DNA of 64,000 bases from Lepus europaeus (Eukaryota; Chordata; Mammalia; Lagomorpha; Leporidae), in NCBI RefSeq assembly GCF_033115175.1, contig NC_084829.1, positions 15,388,496 to 15,452,495 of the forward strand, read 5' to 3'. A program made the translations under genes and the position numbers. A model generated the notes under the pieces. It saw only the letters and a program-made list of their open reading frames with translations, did no database searches and was not told the DNA's origin. Below, piece by piece: positions 1-12,765 of the stretch (position 1 is its first letter; each line of letters starts with the position of its first letter).

Positions 1-766
1 AAGGTTTTAGAACTCTGTCAAACAGCTTCCTAATCATTTACTGAACACCCACGAACACCTGCTCTTCACTGGGATAAAAAGATTTGAGGGACGGGTCTTG
101 TGGCTGCACCTTACAAGACAGTCCAGCTGGAAGCTGCAAGGTTTGTGTACTGCTTGCTGGCACTCCCACCTGGGGACAGCTGGTGAATTTTTTGCACAAG
201 CTGCAGTAGCTGCCTGAGTGACACGTGTTAAGAATGTCCTCAAGAACTCCCCTATCCTCCAGGTGGTAACGAGGAAGCCCAGGAGCCACATATGTCTTCA
301 AGGTCTCCCCCAGTGAACGTGGGACCCGGCACTGCACTCACTGCCTGCTCAAGGACCCAGGAACACCCTCCTACTCAGAAGGCCTGCCAGCTCTCCTCAT
401 GCTTCTAACTTGAGCAGGGGGCTGTGATGACAAGTGGCTGTCCCTTATTAGGCGGGACTCCAAAAGCCAGTTGGTGAGCTGAACAGGTTGGGACTCATGT
501 TGGGAAAAACCCTGATATCTGGACCTCACAGGGGCTGTCTGAAAGCACAGGTCTCTCCAGGAGGTCAGGGATGGGGACAGGAGATAGATAAGTGCTGGCT
601 TCTTGCATCTCAGCCTCTTGGAGGGCAGTGGTTCCACACTGGGAGCTCTCTAGTCCATCCCCTCACCACTCTGAGACTCATGCAGTCACAAATTGAAGAT
701 CAATCCCTCATGTGCTGAAGCAGAGCCAGGTGGGCCCTAGAAATAGTTTCTAATATAACAGCTTTT
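1..766. other. DTNBP1 intron 5, no feature seen
   Basis: Unique-looking intronic DNA. Short overlapping frames have no coding character and no recognisable repeat was found. Confidence 0.6.
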
Positions 767-1086
767 AAAAAGTAATTATTTATTTATTTATTTGAAAGTC
801 AGAGGTACACAGAGAAGGAGAGGCAAAGAGAGAGAGGTCTTCCATTCGCTTGTTCACTCCACAACTGGCTGCAACTGTGCCAATCTGAAGCCAGGAGCCA
901 GGAGCTTCTTCTGGGTCTCCCACGCAGGTGCAGGGGCCCAAGGACTTGGACCATCTTCTATTGTTTTCCCAGGCCATAGCAGAGAGCTGGAATGGAAGAG
1001 GAGCAGCCGGGACTAGAACTGGTGCTCATATGGGATGCTGGCACTGCAGGCAGCGGCTTTACACTCTACACCACAGTGCCGGACTG
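767..1086 (-). mobile_element. C-SINE
   Basis: Inverted copy: A/T tail with TTTATTTATTTG, GA-rich segment, conserved body (GAAGCCAGGAGCCAGGAG), tRNA-like head and terminal GTGCCGG. Full length, moderately diverged. Confidence 0.93.
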
Positions 1087-1260
1087 AACAAGAAAATTCT
1101 AAGTGGGTGTTAGGATCACAGCTTGGCTGGACAAGCAGTGGGGTGGGGCTTTCCAATCTCACCCTCCACTTTCTAGAGAGCTGTGGGCCAGACTGTGTTG
1201 TCTTCCTCATCTTCCCAAAGTGTCTCTGGTTTGTGCTTTGATACAGGATAAAGCTGTTTT

Positions 1261-1263
<3 letters not shown>

Positions 1264-1314
<51 letters not shown>

Positions 1315-1326
1315 GAGAGAGAGAGA
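1264..1326 (+). repeat. (GA)n microsatellite
   Basis: About 45 bases of uninterrupted GA, followed by interrupted GA/GGA. Confidence 0.97.
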
Positions 1327-1339
1327 AACATACTTACAG

Positions 1340-1916
1340 TAGATGGGAGGCACATGTCAGTGGCAACCCAACCCCACAGAGCTGAGGTGCTGTGGGCACT
1401 GGAAGGAGATGGGGAGGGGGGACAACAGAAAGCCCTGCAGGACAGCTCTCCTTTGTTGCACATGGCTGCCATCCAGTGGGGAAGGAGCAGGAAAGCAGGA
1501 AAGCAGGAGCAACTGGCAGTGCAGCCGTCCCCCAAACAGCTGCCAACACCCACACGATTCCTTCATCTACCTTCTGATCTTCATATGACTTTCTAAATTA
1601 GCTTTCGTCATGGTAGACTTCAAGCAACTCCTCAAATTTCAGCTTGTAATTGTGGCTTTTTTTAGGATGCAAAATTTTGACTGTCTTTCAATGATCTTTG
1701 TTTGAATCAAAGATCTCACGGATTCTAGATGCATCCACACTTCCTAGTATCTTAAATTTTAACCCTACTGAGCACCTGTGCTCGTAAAAACTCTCTTGTC
1801 TATTTAGTAGGGCTAAGGCTTACCAGCATGCGTGGTGGGGGAGGGGTGCAGATGAAATTTTACTGACAAGTGAAAATGTGATGACAAGCTGCTTAGCAGC
1901 TTTCTTCAGACATTTT
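1340..1916. other. Intronic DNA, no feature seen
   Basis: No exon-like block or recognised repeat. Confidence 0.5.
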
Positions 1917-2238
1917 AGGGGCAGGCGCTATGGCACGGAGGTTAAGCTACCTCTTGCAACACCAGCATCCCATATGGGAGTGCCAGTTCACATCTCAGCT
2001 ACTCCACTTTCCATCCAGCTCCCTGTTACTGTGCATGGGAAGCAGCAGATGACAGCTCAAAGCGCTTGGGTCTCTAGCACCCACGTGGGAGAACCAAATG
2101 GAGTTCTTAGCTCTTGGCTTTGGCCTCGCCCAGCCCCAGCTGTTGTGGCCATTTGCAGAGTGAACCAGCCAACAGAAGACCTCTCCTTGTTTCCATCACA
2201 CTCTGCCTTTCACATAAATAAATAAATATTTTTTAAAA
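1917..2238 (+). mobile_element. C-SINE
   Basis: Sense copy from GGGGCAGGCGCTATGGCAC to an AAATAAATAAAT tail. Older variant with many substitutions. Confidence 0.92.
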
Positions 2239-2664
2239 CAAGACATTTTAGGTTATGCTTTTTATCTTGATATAATCCTGTAAACTTCTAAGTCTAGACT
2301 GATAACGCAGTTCCTGTGTTTGGGGATGTACATTCAGGAACCACAAAAAACAGCCACCAGACAAGCACTGCATAAATGCCATCTGAGTGAACGATGGCCC
2401 TCATACATGAAGGTGGTCCCATAAGATTCTAACAGACTGGAAAGATTCCTATAGCCTAGTGACCCAGCAGCCAACATGACATTTTACTGCAATGCACGCT
2501 CACATGTTTGTGTGATGTAAACAGCACCACAGCATGCAATGCCAGTTGCATAAAACTACAGCACATGTGACTATGCACATAATACTTGGTAATGACCAGA
2601 ACAGCCATATTATACTTTTGGTCATCATGTTAGAGTATATTCTACTTATAAATATGTTTTCTGT

Positions 2665-2985
2665 AGGGGCCAGCATTGCGACATAGTGGGTAAAGCCCCC
2701 ACATGTGATGTGGGCATCCCATACAGGCATTGGTTCGTGGCCTGGCTGCTCCCCTTCTGATCCAGCTCCCTGCTAATTAATGGTCTGAGAAAAGCAGAGG
2801 AAGACGGCCCAAGCATTTGTGCCTCTGCTGCCTATGTGGGAGACCTGGAAGAAGCTCCTGGCTCCTGGCTTTGGCCTGGCCCTCTCCAGGCCACTACGGC
2901 CATCTAGAGAATAAACCAGTAGATGGAAGATCTCTCTGTCTCTAATTCTTTCAAATAAAAAAAAATAATAAATCTTTTAAAAAGC
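2665..2985 (+). mobile_element. C-SINE inside the Tigger-like element
   Basis: Sense copy from GGGGCCAGCATTGCGACATAG to its A-rich tail ending AATCTTTTAAAAA. Confidence 0.93.
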
Positions 2986-3002
2986 TTATTGGAAAATATC
3001 CT

Positions 3003-3340
3003 GGGGCCAGCACTGTGGGGCATTATGAGTGGGGCCGCCGACTGCACGTGGGTGCCGGTTCGAGTTCCTGCTGCTCCACTTGCGATCCAGCTCTCTGCTA
3101 TGGCCAGGGAAGGCAGTGGAAGATGGCCCCAGTTCTTGGGCCTTTGCACCCACGTGGGAGACCTGGAAGAGGCTCCTGGCTCCTGGCTTTGGATTGGCAC
3201 AGCTCCGGCATTGTGGTCATTTGGGGAGTGAACCAGCGGATGGAGGACCTCTCTCTCTCTCTCTCTTTCTCTGCCTCTCCTTCTCTCTCTGTTTAACTCT
3301 TTCAAATAAATAAATAAATCTTACCAAAAAAAAAAAAATC
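3003..3340 (+). mobile_element. C-SINE, adjacent to the preceding copy
   Basis: Begins GGGGCCAGCACTGTGGGGC, carries a CT-rich block at 3251-3300 and an (AAAT)n then poly-A tail. The gap from the previous SINE is only about 17 bases. Confidence 0.93.
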
Positions 3341-3482
3341 CTGTCATATGATCCTGATGTCTTGACCACGCTGAGAGGCCACACGCAGTGACTGACCCAC
3401 ACCATCTTGGTTTAAGTGTACTCTGTGATGTTTTCCCACAATGCATCAGCATAGCCCACTGCTAAGCAACACATGACTGGAT

Positions 3483-4745
3483 ATGTGACACTGGAATGCT
3501 TGAATGAAGGAATTTTCAAAACCTAAGTATTAATCATTGAACAATTACATCTAAGACGTCTAAGCATGTCAGTAAGTGTTACTTAAGAAGTTTATGTGGG
3601 GGAAACTGGCAAAGCCACACAGCAATATTTGCCATTTAGATGACATATTTTCATTATTTTATTCAGTGAAAAACTGCCTAGGAGATGGAGCCTAGGAGCT
3701 AGTACTAACAGCACTGGAGAAGAGATACTCAGCTCATTTGGTGATAACTAGTCTGACAGGGTCTTAAAGAGTACAAAAGATGATCATGGCTAATGGGATT
3801 ATTTGAAAGGCGATTTTCACTTTGATTAGAGATAAGAACTAGAATAATTAAATTTAACCTAGAATCCACGTAACTCTAAGCTACTTGATTCCTTCAGCAT
3901 CACACGTGCATACTGAGCACACACAGGACTGGTTAAAGAGAAGGGCTTTGAAGCCCACACTTGGAAACCCAGCCCTGCCCCTGACAGACGCGAGGCCATG
4001 CAATGGCGACCCCTGTGCAGAGGGCAGCAACATGCACCTGCACAGCGGCCAAGGGCATTCACTGAGCCGCACCACCTGAACCGAGCATGTGACTGTAAAT
4101 AATTGATGGTTGAATATAAGAAAACATAGGCAGAAAAATTTACAAAGATTACATAAATTTTGTTCAAGTCATTTAAAACTAACAATTTTGCTTACTGGTA
4201 ATGATCACAATGTAAACAAAATCTATGGATCTTATAGATTAAAATATGAATAAAATTATCACTATTCCTAATAAATTTATATACCATAAATTATATGGAT
4301 GTTCTAGGCTATGTTTTCAGACTTAAGATCCCCTGAGGTGAGAGGAATGAAATGTCAAATGATTTTCATACAACGAAAGTAATGTCACAGAGTCAACAAT
4401 TACTCTGTATTGGAAAATGCACACATTCTTTTACCTTTCATATTTTTATTTGGACAGGCAGCAATTTCCATTGAGATTCTAGCTCTGCTGGTTGACTACA
4501 GAGATATGAAGCTGGTCATTAGGCAAGCCAGTTAGTTTCTCATGGATAGATTCTGTTCTAGGCACAGCCTGTATTGCTGCCCTATTCACTCTTTTGCTAA
4601 CAATGTCAGGACCATCAGGAAACGTGCCAGTGACCTAGTATCAATGTGAAACTCCAAGAGACAGAAGCAAACCAGACACCCTTCAGAAAAGAATACACCA
4701 TCAGACCTGGGTGTTGAATGGGAAATTTCGAATAGAGAAGTCTCA
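3483..4745. other. Intronic DNA with a weak MIR trace
   Basis: Mostly AT-rich and unremarkable. GGTTAAAGAGAAGGGCTTTG at about 3930 followed by CCAGCCCTGCCCCTG resembles the tRNA-like head of an old MIR. Confidence 0.4.
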
Positions 4746-4747
4746 GG

Positions 4748-5049
4748 GGAGGGGGCAGCAAGTGTTCAGCCTAAGCGGTGAAGACGCCTGTGTCCCACAC
4801 CGGAGTGCTGGGTTGGGCACCCAGCTCCAGCTTCCTGCTAAAGTGCACCCTTGGAGGCAGCAGGGATGTAGGAGACCCTGCCACCCATGTGGGAGACCTG
4901 GATTGGGTCCCACCTCCTCGCTTCAGCCTGGTCCAGTCCTGGCCACTGCCTGCATCCGAAGTGAACCAGCAGATAGGACTGTTTTTTTTTTTTTTTTTTT
5001 TCTCTGTCTCTCTTTGCCTCTCAAATTTAAAAACAAAATAATAATAAAT
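4748..5049 (+). mobile_element. C-SINE, old degraded copy
   Basis: Body words are recognisable (ACCCATGTGGGAGACCTGG) with a T-rich run at 4982-5000 in place of the usual CT block. Confidence 0.85.
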
Positions 5050-5089
5050 GCTCAAGATTGGCACTAGTCACTTTTGCTACCACTAAATT

Positions 5090-5400
5090 CATATTTACGT
5101 TCCCTCCTTTAAAAACCATCACAGCCTCCTGAATCGAGTTAAACTCTTTAACTTAGCACCAGGGACCCATGGCCCTCTGGCCACCTCTTCACATCTTGGC
5201 TGCTACTTTCTTTCACCTATTCTGCATGACAGCAATTCAGGACCACTCCCTATTCCAAGAGAACCATGCGCCCTCGTGTCCTTGCTTCCCAAGTTGCTGC
5301 TTACTCCGCTGCCCAGCTCCCCCTGTCTTTTCAGACTCATTCCAGAGCTGTTCTTCAGACCTTTGATCCTTACACAGGACTTATGTTCTGACAGAAGCTC
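5090..5400 (+). mobile_element. L2-like LINE fragment
   Basis: Resembles the ancient L2 3' region: AACTCTTTAACTTAGCACC, then CTTTCACCTATTCTGCATG and an acidic-gene-free CT-rich stretch. Assigned from recall of the consensus; no alignment was possible. Confidence 0.4.
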
Positions 5401-5406
5401 TTTAAA

Positions 5407-5728
5407 AAAAAAAATTTTTATTTATTTATTTGAAAGCCAGAGGTTACAGAGAGAAGGAGAGGCAGAGACAGAGAGAGATATCTTCCATCAGCTGGTTCAC
5501 TCTCCAATTGGCTGCAACAGCCAGAGCTGCACCAATCCAAAGCTTCCTCCAGGTCTCCCACGCAAGTGCAGGGGCCCAAAGAATTGGGCCATCTTCTATT
5601 GGTTTCCCAAGGCCATAGCAGAAAGCTGGATCAGAAGTGGAGCAGCCAGGACTCAAACCAGCACCCACAGAGGATGCTGGTACTGCAGGTGGCGGCTTTA
5701 CCCACTCCACCTCAGCGCCAACCCCAAC
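5407..5728 (-). mobile_element. C-SINE
   Basis: Inverted full-length copy ending at the head sequence CCTCAGCGCCAACCCC. Confidence 0.94.
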
Positions 5729-5787
5729 AAACAACTCTTGTATTCTGTCATCTCTCCCAGAAATCAGTAAGGGCCTTTTTTGTTTTC

Positions 5788-5824
5788 TTTAAAAAATGTC
5801 TTCCTTATTTTACTTATTTGAAAG

Positions 5825-5872
<48 letters not shown>

Positions 5873-6163
5873 AGGGAGGCAAGCAGGCAGGCAGACAGAG
5901 GGAGAACACCTATCTATTGGTTCACTCCAGTTACCTGTAACAGCCAAGGCTGGACCAGGCTTGAAGGCAGGAGAACAAACTCCATCCCACGTAGGTGGCA
6001 AGAACCCCAATAGTTAAGCTATCAATCATCTGCTCCCTTTCAGGGTGTGCTTTAGCAGGAAGTTAGAATCAGAAGCAGGGTTAGGACCAGAATCCAGGCA
6101 CCTGATAAGGGATGCAGGTGTCTCAACTGGCGTCCTTATAGCTATGCTAAATGCCTGCCCCCA
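5788..6163 (-). mobile_element. C-SINE, older subfamily with expanded GA block
   Basis: Inverted copy whose GA segment (5829-5866) has become a microsatellite followed by GGGA and GGCA repeats. The head end AATGCCTGCCCC is diverged. Confidence 0.85.
5829..5900 (+). repeat. (GA)n plus (GGCA)n simple repeat
   Basis: GA run followed by GGGAGGGAGG and GCAAGCAGGCAGGCAGACAG, within the preceding SINE. Confidence 0.95.
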
Positions 6164-6341
6164 GCAAGGGTCTTAATGGTGAAGCCTGCATCATTCCATC
6201 TTTATACCCCTTTATACTGAGTCTCCTGAATTCAATAAAGAATGATTTCTGCTGACACAGCGATTCTATGACTCTTAAAATGAAAAATAACCAAGAAAAC
6301 TAATCTATGACTCCCATATAATTTAAATATTAAGACATTGT

Positions 6342-6710
6342 GGGCCGGTGCCGTGGCTCACTAGGCTAATCCTCTGCCTGCGGCGCCAGCACACCGGGTT
6401 CTAGTCCCGGTTGGGGCGCCGGATTCTGTCCCGGTTGCTTCTTTCAGTCCAGCTCTCTGCTGTGGCCCGGGAGGGCAGTGGAGGATGGCCCAAGTCTCTG
6501 GGCCCTGCACCCGTATGGGAGACCAGGAGAAGCACCTGGCTCCTGGCTTCGGAACAGTGTGGCGCGCCGGCCACAACGCACAAGCCGTAGCGGCCACTTG
6601 GAACTTGAACCAACGGCAAAAGGAAGACCTTTCTCTTTCTCTCTCTCTCTCACTGTGTAACTCTGCCCGTCAAAGAAAATAAATAAAAAATAAATAAATA
6701 AATAAAAAGG
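6342..6710 (+). mobile_element. Young C-SINE, CTCACTAGGCTAAT subfamily
   Basis: Begins GGGCCGGTGCCGTGGCTCAC and has the duplicated GGTTGGGGCGCCGGATTC insert in the head that marks this subfamily; the AAATAAATAAA tail is intact. Confidence 0.95.
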
Positions 6711-7022
6711 CTTGTGTTATGGGGTGTAGCAGGTAAAGCCACCGCCTACTGAGCCAGCATTCCATATGGGTACAAGTTCAAGTCCTGGCTGCTCCACTTC
6801 TGATCCAGCTCTCTGCTGTGGCCTGGGAAAGCAGTAGATGATGGCCCAAGTTCTTGGGCCCCTGCACCCACATGGGAAAACCAAGAGGAAGCTCCTGGCT
6901 TTGGATCAGCCATTGCAGACAACTGAGGAGTAAACCAGCGGATGGGGACCTCCCCCTCTCTCTGCCTCTCCTTCTCTCTCTGTGTAACTCTTTCAAATAA
7001 ATAAATTAATCTTTTTAAAAAA
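6711..7022 (+). mobile_element. C-SINE, abutting the young copy
   Basis: Starts slightly 5'-truncated (GTGTTATGGGGTGTAGCAGG) immediately after the tail of the previous SINE. Confidence 0.92.
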
Positions 7023-8940
7023 AAGACAATGTGCTAGATTTTGTAAAAGAATAGGTCAAACATGAGCAGACCTGAGAAAGCCCAGTAGACATTACATGTC
7101 AGCCCTGGCTGCACTGCCAGCAAGCAATGGAAAGTTTCCGTTTTCACTCTTAACAGATTTGAAATAAAACACAAAAGAAATGTATTGAAAAAAACTCTTC
7201 CTTTCTTATATTAAAAACTTTTTAAAAATTTCTTCAAATAATTAGAAGCACATATATGATATTATTCTGAGTATTCCATATTGAATTTAAACTGGCAGAA
7301 ACTTAATTTCCCTATCACAGCCTGCACATTTCCTGTTACAAGCTGCACATATGAGTAATCTGGTAACCAACTTAGAATGCACGAACAGAAAGCCCTCGCT
7401 GGCCTCCGCGGACATAAATATACCTTACCAGGAAGCTCAAGCCCCACCATTTTGCCCGGCGTAACAACAGCATATGTCTCACTCAGTGATCAGCAGGAAA
7501 GATAGGTGGGAGTTTATCGTGAGAGCCATTTGGGAATGCCTGACAGCTGTGCAGGAAAGAGCTTCACAAATCTTTGTGGGAAGACTGTCCCAGAGGAAGG
7601 GCAATTCTGTTTGGAATTTTCCTTTGTGTCATTTGTTTCAAACACAGATCATCTGTAGTGTAGCCACTGATACATGAAAAACACAGCAGCACTCTAAAAT
7701 TAATTATCTCAGTGAGTTCTTCTCTAACAAAATAATTAGCTTCATGGAACAAAGGAATCTTGCTTCAAACTCTTGGGTCACAGAATCCCAGCTGTTAAAG
7801 GACTGTGATGCACTTCAAATGCTTGTGCTACACTTCTGTGTCGTAAGGAAATAAGGCATTGACAGTGTGGTAGTGCAGAAATGTTAGGAGAGGCATAACT
7901 TGTAAAAGCCACTACGTAGCAAATGAGATCCATGTAAGAGACCAGAAGGTGTCCATCCAAGAGAAGTCATGTGCCTCTAACTGGGTCTAATCTTAGCAAG
8001 TACCTGGCCAATAAAATAATCTAGTTCCTGAAGCACAAACTGCTGGGACAGCTCTCCTGTGAGCTGGCCTCTCAAATTCTGCACAGACCGTAAAACAATA
8101 ACCTATCAGGAAAGGTCAGAACAAAAGCAGAGTACTCAGTTCATGGCAGCCATTTTCTTATCTCATTTGGTTAACTAAGAATTAACAGAATGTGTTCTAG
8201 ATGAAGGTCATATAAGGTCATATAGGATAAACTAAGGGAAAATTCAGACAAGCCCTTGCTGGTTTTTGCACTTCAGTAAAGGGATAGGATTAGACTGCCC
8301 TCTAGTGGAAGTTTAAGAGAATTCAATCACTACAGTACTTTTCTAACATTGCAATTTTTGTAAGAAACACATTGCTTCAGAGAGTACACAGAATCTGGGT
8401 ACAAGTGTCCCTTCACCCCTACACACCATCTATGGATGTGCAGAACACTTCCCTGTGCATCTCCTGCTGTGGCTTTGCGTTCTCAACTGTTTTGCAGCAC
8501 AAGCTAAATTGCCCAGCACCCATCACAGAGCAATGGTTTTGTAAAGCCACAAATCCTAGAGAACCCCAGTAGAAAGCCAGCATCTTGATGGCAGTTGCCT
8601 GGCCTTGCTTACTGCTGCCTCTCAGACCCATGAACAGCGCAGGGTCATCCACAGCACATGTCTAATGCATATGCTCAGTGTGCTAGGCGCTGTCTATTCA
8701 TCCTCTCACCTCTCCCCCACCCACCCTGTGAGGCAGCTACACTCCTTCCTCTGCATTCTCAGGGCACTGGTCCGAAGACCACCACCTCCCCACCGTGGAC
8801 ACCAAATTCTATGGATGCTAGTCCTCCTATGTTAAGTGTGCAGTACTTATAAGATGGCATTGTATTTGTATATAACCTGCCCACATCCTCACATACTTTC
8901 AATCATCACTAGGTCGTATACATAATACTGTGTAAGTGCT
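7023..8940. other. Intronic DNA, no gene seen
   Basis: AT-rich to 7240, then mixed composition. 7240-7480 has a faint LTR-like look (CCTTACCAGGAAGCTCAAGC), but no element could be named. No exon-like block matching dysbindin was found. Confidence 0.4.
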
Positions 8941-8949
8941 CTAACAAGG

Positions 8950-9057
8950 AAAAAAATCTGCACGTTTAGCGCAGATGCTAATTTTTCTGAATATGTTTGA
9001 TCCACAGTTGGTTGAATTGCAGATGTGGAACCCAAAATACAAAGGCTGACCGTACTC
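8950..9057 (-). mobile_element. MER2/Tigger-type DNA transposon end
   Basis: Reading the minus strand from 9056 gives CAGAGTACGGTCAGCCTTTG, then GGGTTCCACATCTGCAATTC and CAACCAACTGTGG, which is the terminal sequence of the MER2/Tigger group as I recall it. Confidence 0.65.
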
Positions 9058-9175
9058 TGACTCATATTTTGCAAATGAAGAAGCTAGAACCTGGAGCAAT
9101 TAAGACCCCTGCACAGGCAGGGCAGTTAGGAAGCTGAGGAATTGGGATCTGAGAGTTCATACCTCTTGTTTCCCA
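9058..9175 (-). mobile_element. MIR fragment
   Basis: Core words TTTTGCAAATGAAGAAGCT and GGCAGGGCAGTTAGGAAGCTG correspond to the MIR core in inverse orientation. Confidence 0.55.
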
Positions 9176-9396
9176 GTTTCCTACCTACCTTTAGCATTTC
9201 TTCTTAAATGACAACTCTTTCAATAACTATCAATGAAGGCAAGCTTTGGTAAGCCAGATGGGTCTTATTCCATAAAATACCAATATGAACGGATTAGCTG
9301 TTGTTACTCAACAATTCCTGAGGGGCCACATAACCAGGAGTCATATTTATTAAGCAGCAGGATAGCACAGCTAAAAGTATTAACAGAAGTCTAAGC

Positions 9397-9730
9397 TGAG
9401 GGTGGGTTCTGTGGCACACTGATTTAAGCTGCTTCTGAGAAGGCCTGCATTCCACTCAGAATGCCTGGTGGGAGTCCTGGCTGATCCACGCTTCCAATCC
9501 AGCTCCCTGCTAATGTACCCAGGAGGCGGCAGAAGATGGCCCAAATACTGGGGCTCCTGTCACCTAAACAGGAGGCCCGGATGGAGTTCCAGGCTCCTGG
9601 CCTTAGCCCAATTTGTTGTGGGCATTTAGGGAGTGAACCGCTATGAGCACTGGCTCTCTCTTCCCCTTCCCATCCTCCTCCTTTCAAATAAAGGCACTCT
9701 GCCTTTCAAATAAAAAGTCTTTCAAAGAAA
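9397..9730 (+). mobile_element. C-SINE, old copy
   Basis: Diverged body retains GGAGGCGGCAGAAGATGGCC and GGGAGTGAACC; the tail holds a partial duplication of CTTTCAAATAAA. Confidence 0.88.
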
Positions 9731-10870
9731 AAAAGCCTTTCAAAATGAGTCTAAATTTCTCACATGATACTCTTTAATAAGGGCAAACTCCCTCCTCTCC
9801 CACCTCCCAGACAACAAGGCAAGATCGACAGGGGTAAGCAGCCTAGAAAATGGAGAGACTGGATACATTAGATCTGACAGCCAGCAGATAAAAAGTTCAA
9901 AGAAGTTAGAGTTAGTTACAATTTTCTTCTAAGGTGCTTTTTATTTGTTGTTACTGTTTGGCTATTTGAGCTTTGTAATATAAGATCAAGGTATTGATGT
10001 GATGATAGGAGATATTTTGAGGCTATCAGAGAGGGAGAGAATATGAAAATGAATCCATAGGATACAAATGAACATTTAAAACACTCGGTGCTTCCAGTAT
10101 CTAAGAATGATGCATAACCTCAGTAAAAAGAATGCCTCCAGGGCACTGATACAGATACCTTTATGAAACCTACCCCACAGGATAAAGAATACCAGCACTG
10201 ACTCCATGGAGCTTAAGCTGTCTACCTGTATGTCCCACAGTTTCAACACAACCATGGGTTCATTGAGAATTTTGAATTGGACCTTCCACAGTCATTCATT
10301 ATTATGCATAAACATCAAGCAAATAACAGCTATAGATGAAGCCCAAAGGTAGCATGTATTTCAAATGCTAAAGAATAATGCAGACTGGTAATATGTACAA
10401 AAATCAACCATCTAGATTCTGCTTGTCTCTCTGAAGCAAACTAGACGAACTCTCCAGAGTCCACAGTTAGATGTAAGTTAGACATGTTAGACCTCAGTCC
10501 ATAAGTTGGATATAGACTAGGGAGAACAAACAATTCAAATCTTTAGAAGTGACTGCCCAGACAGGATTTCAGAGTCCTTTAGCTTAAATTCACCTTTAGT
10601 GACAGATGTTCCTAGAGGACAGAGAACTCCAGTAGGCAATGGGAACCTGACCGATTGCTGACAAAGCCACAGTGCAGCTACTGATGACTACAACCATGTG
10701 TCATTAAACACCAACTGTTCTCAGGATGCTAGAATCCTGACTCAGAATGAAAATGGAGTATTTTGAGAAAGAATTAAGTAGATTGCATTTTTTAAATAGT
10801 ATTAGCTATGAACAGTAAGAATTGTGGCAGAAAAGCACTCAGTCAGTAAAGTGGCATCAGAAAACAAGTA
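9731..10870. other. Intronic DNA, no feature seen
   Basis: AT-rich sequence with no exon or nameable repeat. Confidence 0.5.
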
Positions 10871-11171
10871 GGAACCAGCCTGTGATGCAGCAAGTTAAGC
10901 CTACACCTGCACCCATGCAGCTGTAGTCCTGGCTGCCCCACGTCCAATCCAGCTCCCTGCTAATGCGCCAGGGAAAGCAGTGGAAGATGCCTGATTGTCT
11001 GGGTCCCTGACACCCATTGGGAGACCCAGATATAGAACTTGGCTCCTAGCTCGGTCTGGCCCAGCTCTGCCCAGTGCAGTCATTTGGGGAGTAAATCAGC
11101 AGACGGAAGATGTCTCCCTGTCTCTCCTTTTCTCTATCATTCTGCCCTTCAACTAAATCTTTAAAAAAAGA
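10871..11171 (+). mobile_element. C-SINE, old copy
   Basis: Head CCAGCCTGTGATGCAGCAAG; ends CAACTAAATCTTTAAAAAAAG. Slightly shorter head than younger copies. Confidence 0.88.
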
Positions 11172-11539
11172 ACACGTAGCTATAAACAACTCACTCTCAG
11201 CTGGTGGGAGGAAAGAGAGAGGTCGTCAGAGCAGAGCATCTGCAAAGAATAGCACAACTAAATCATGTGACGCAGAGCTAAACACTAACAAGTTACGAAG
11301 AAAATCCCAAGTATCTCGAGGGTTATTTTCTTAGTCACCTGAGGCTTGAGAAGAACCATCACCATACCCACGAGAGGGAAACAAGGCAAAGGGAAACCAG
11401 TCTTCCAGTCCTCCCAAGCCGCGGAACCTCTTTTCCTCACTCCACTTCAGAAACAACAAAAGCCCACCCCAAGAAGGCAAGTTAACAGCCAGGACCTTGA
11501 AGAACTGTTAATCCCAGCATCGCATCCCTCACCGAGGAG

Positions 11540-11742
11540 GTCATCCCTGTGCTGGGGATCCTGGGCATGCACCCAATTAACTGTGTGATCCTGGGCAAGG
11601 CACAACCTTGCCACACCTCAGTTTCTTTATCCAGTAAGTGGGGACAGTAAGTACTATTATAGGGTTCTTGCCAAGATTACAGGTAGCATTGTAAAGCAGC
11701 TAACAAATTGACTCGGTAGGTGCTGTAAAAGCTGGTATCAGC
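11540..11742 (+). mobile_element. MIR
   Basis: TGTGTGATCCTGGGCAAGGC then CCTCAGTTTCTTTATC and GTAAGTGGGGACAGTAAGTA match the MIR core and 3' part in sense. Confidence 0.85.
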
Positions 11743-12327
11743 AATGGCTTGCCAAATACCATTGGTCTGCTCTGTTCACATACACAAAAACTTGTTTCAT
11801 CATTTCCGAATTACTTGTTTTGTTTTTCAATCAAGTAATTTTAAACAACAGAAGGAGACGATGGAGTGTCCTTACCTTCTTACCTATAAGACTGGATCAT
11901 ATTATTAGCTCAAGTAGTTTATCTTCTGTATGGATAGCTCCTACCTGCTATTTCACTGAGATCTTAAGTTTGCTTAGAAAACAGCGTTAAATAAAAATGC
12001 AGGAGGTCATTGTTTTGGACTAAATTTTTACAAAGGCCCCCAACAGATGAGGATAACAATCAAAATAGTCACTAGTGCTGAATTCCCATCCTTAAGCTGA
12101 AACTAAGCTGTTCTCCGCTCCTGCAAGAAATTCAGATTAGAGACATAATGGCTGAATTTCCCAAACAGGCTGTAATTAGCAGCATGATAATGGATCTTCC
12201 CCTGCTTTAATTGTTACACAAAAGACGGAACCTACAATAAACTGACATTACTGATCAGTTACTTTCCTACTGTTCTTTCTCATCTTACCTTTCAAGGAAA
12301 TTAACTTTGAAATGACTAACTCTCATA
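11743..12327. other. Intronic DNA, no feature seen
   Basis: No exon-like block; no repeat identified. Confidence 0.5.
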
Positions 12328-12646
12328 GGGCCGGTGTTGTGCCATACCAGGTAAAGCTGCTGCCTTCGATGGCAGCACCCCCTGGGCACTAATTTGTATC
12401 CTGGCTGCTCCACTTCAGATCCAGCTCCCTGTGAGTGGCCTTGAAAAGGCAGCAGAAGATGGCCCAAGTGCTTGGGCCTCTGTTACCCATGTACGAGACC
12501 CTGAGGAGGCTCCTGGCTCCCAGCTTCAGCCTGGCCTAGCCCTGGCTCTTGCGGCCATCTAGGGAGTGAACCAGCAGATTAAAGATCGATCTCTCTCTCT
12601 CTCTCTCTTTCCTTACAACTCTTTCAAAAAATCAATCAATCTTTGA
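12328..12646 (+). mobile_element. C-SINE
   Basis: Sense copy from AGGGCCGGTGTTGTGCCATA to a modified tail (AATCAATCAATCTTTG). Confidence 0.93.
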
Positions 12647-12765
12647 AGGAAAAAAAAAATGACCTGACCAACTCTGTTCTCTGTTTCTGCTTCCTTCAAC
12701 TTTTCTGTACCTATAAAACCAACTCACTCTGCTCAGTCTTTTGGGATATATATATACATATATAT

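Larger units (their letters stand above)
2316..3482. mobile_element. Tigger-like DNA transposon, split by two SINEs
   Basis: Segments 2316-2660 and 3340-3482 resemble an old Tigger-type element as I recall it. The right end reads AGTGTACTCTGTGATGTT then GCTAAGCAACACATGACTG, a decayed terminal inverted repeat; the left part contains GGTGGTCCCATAAGATT. Two C-SINEs sit between the halves. Confidence 0.5.

Noticed and set aside
1264..1330. Arg-Glu repeat peptide
   Set aside because: Translation of a GA microsatellite.
5276..5770. 164-codon plus-strand frame
   Set aside because: It runs through an inverted C-SINE and flanking repeat DNA; the peptide is typical of translated SINE.
6342..6420. tRNA gene-like A and B boxes
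   Set aside because: These are heads of tRNA-derived SINEs; the same pattern recurs more than fifty times and does not fold into a complete tRNA.
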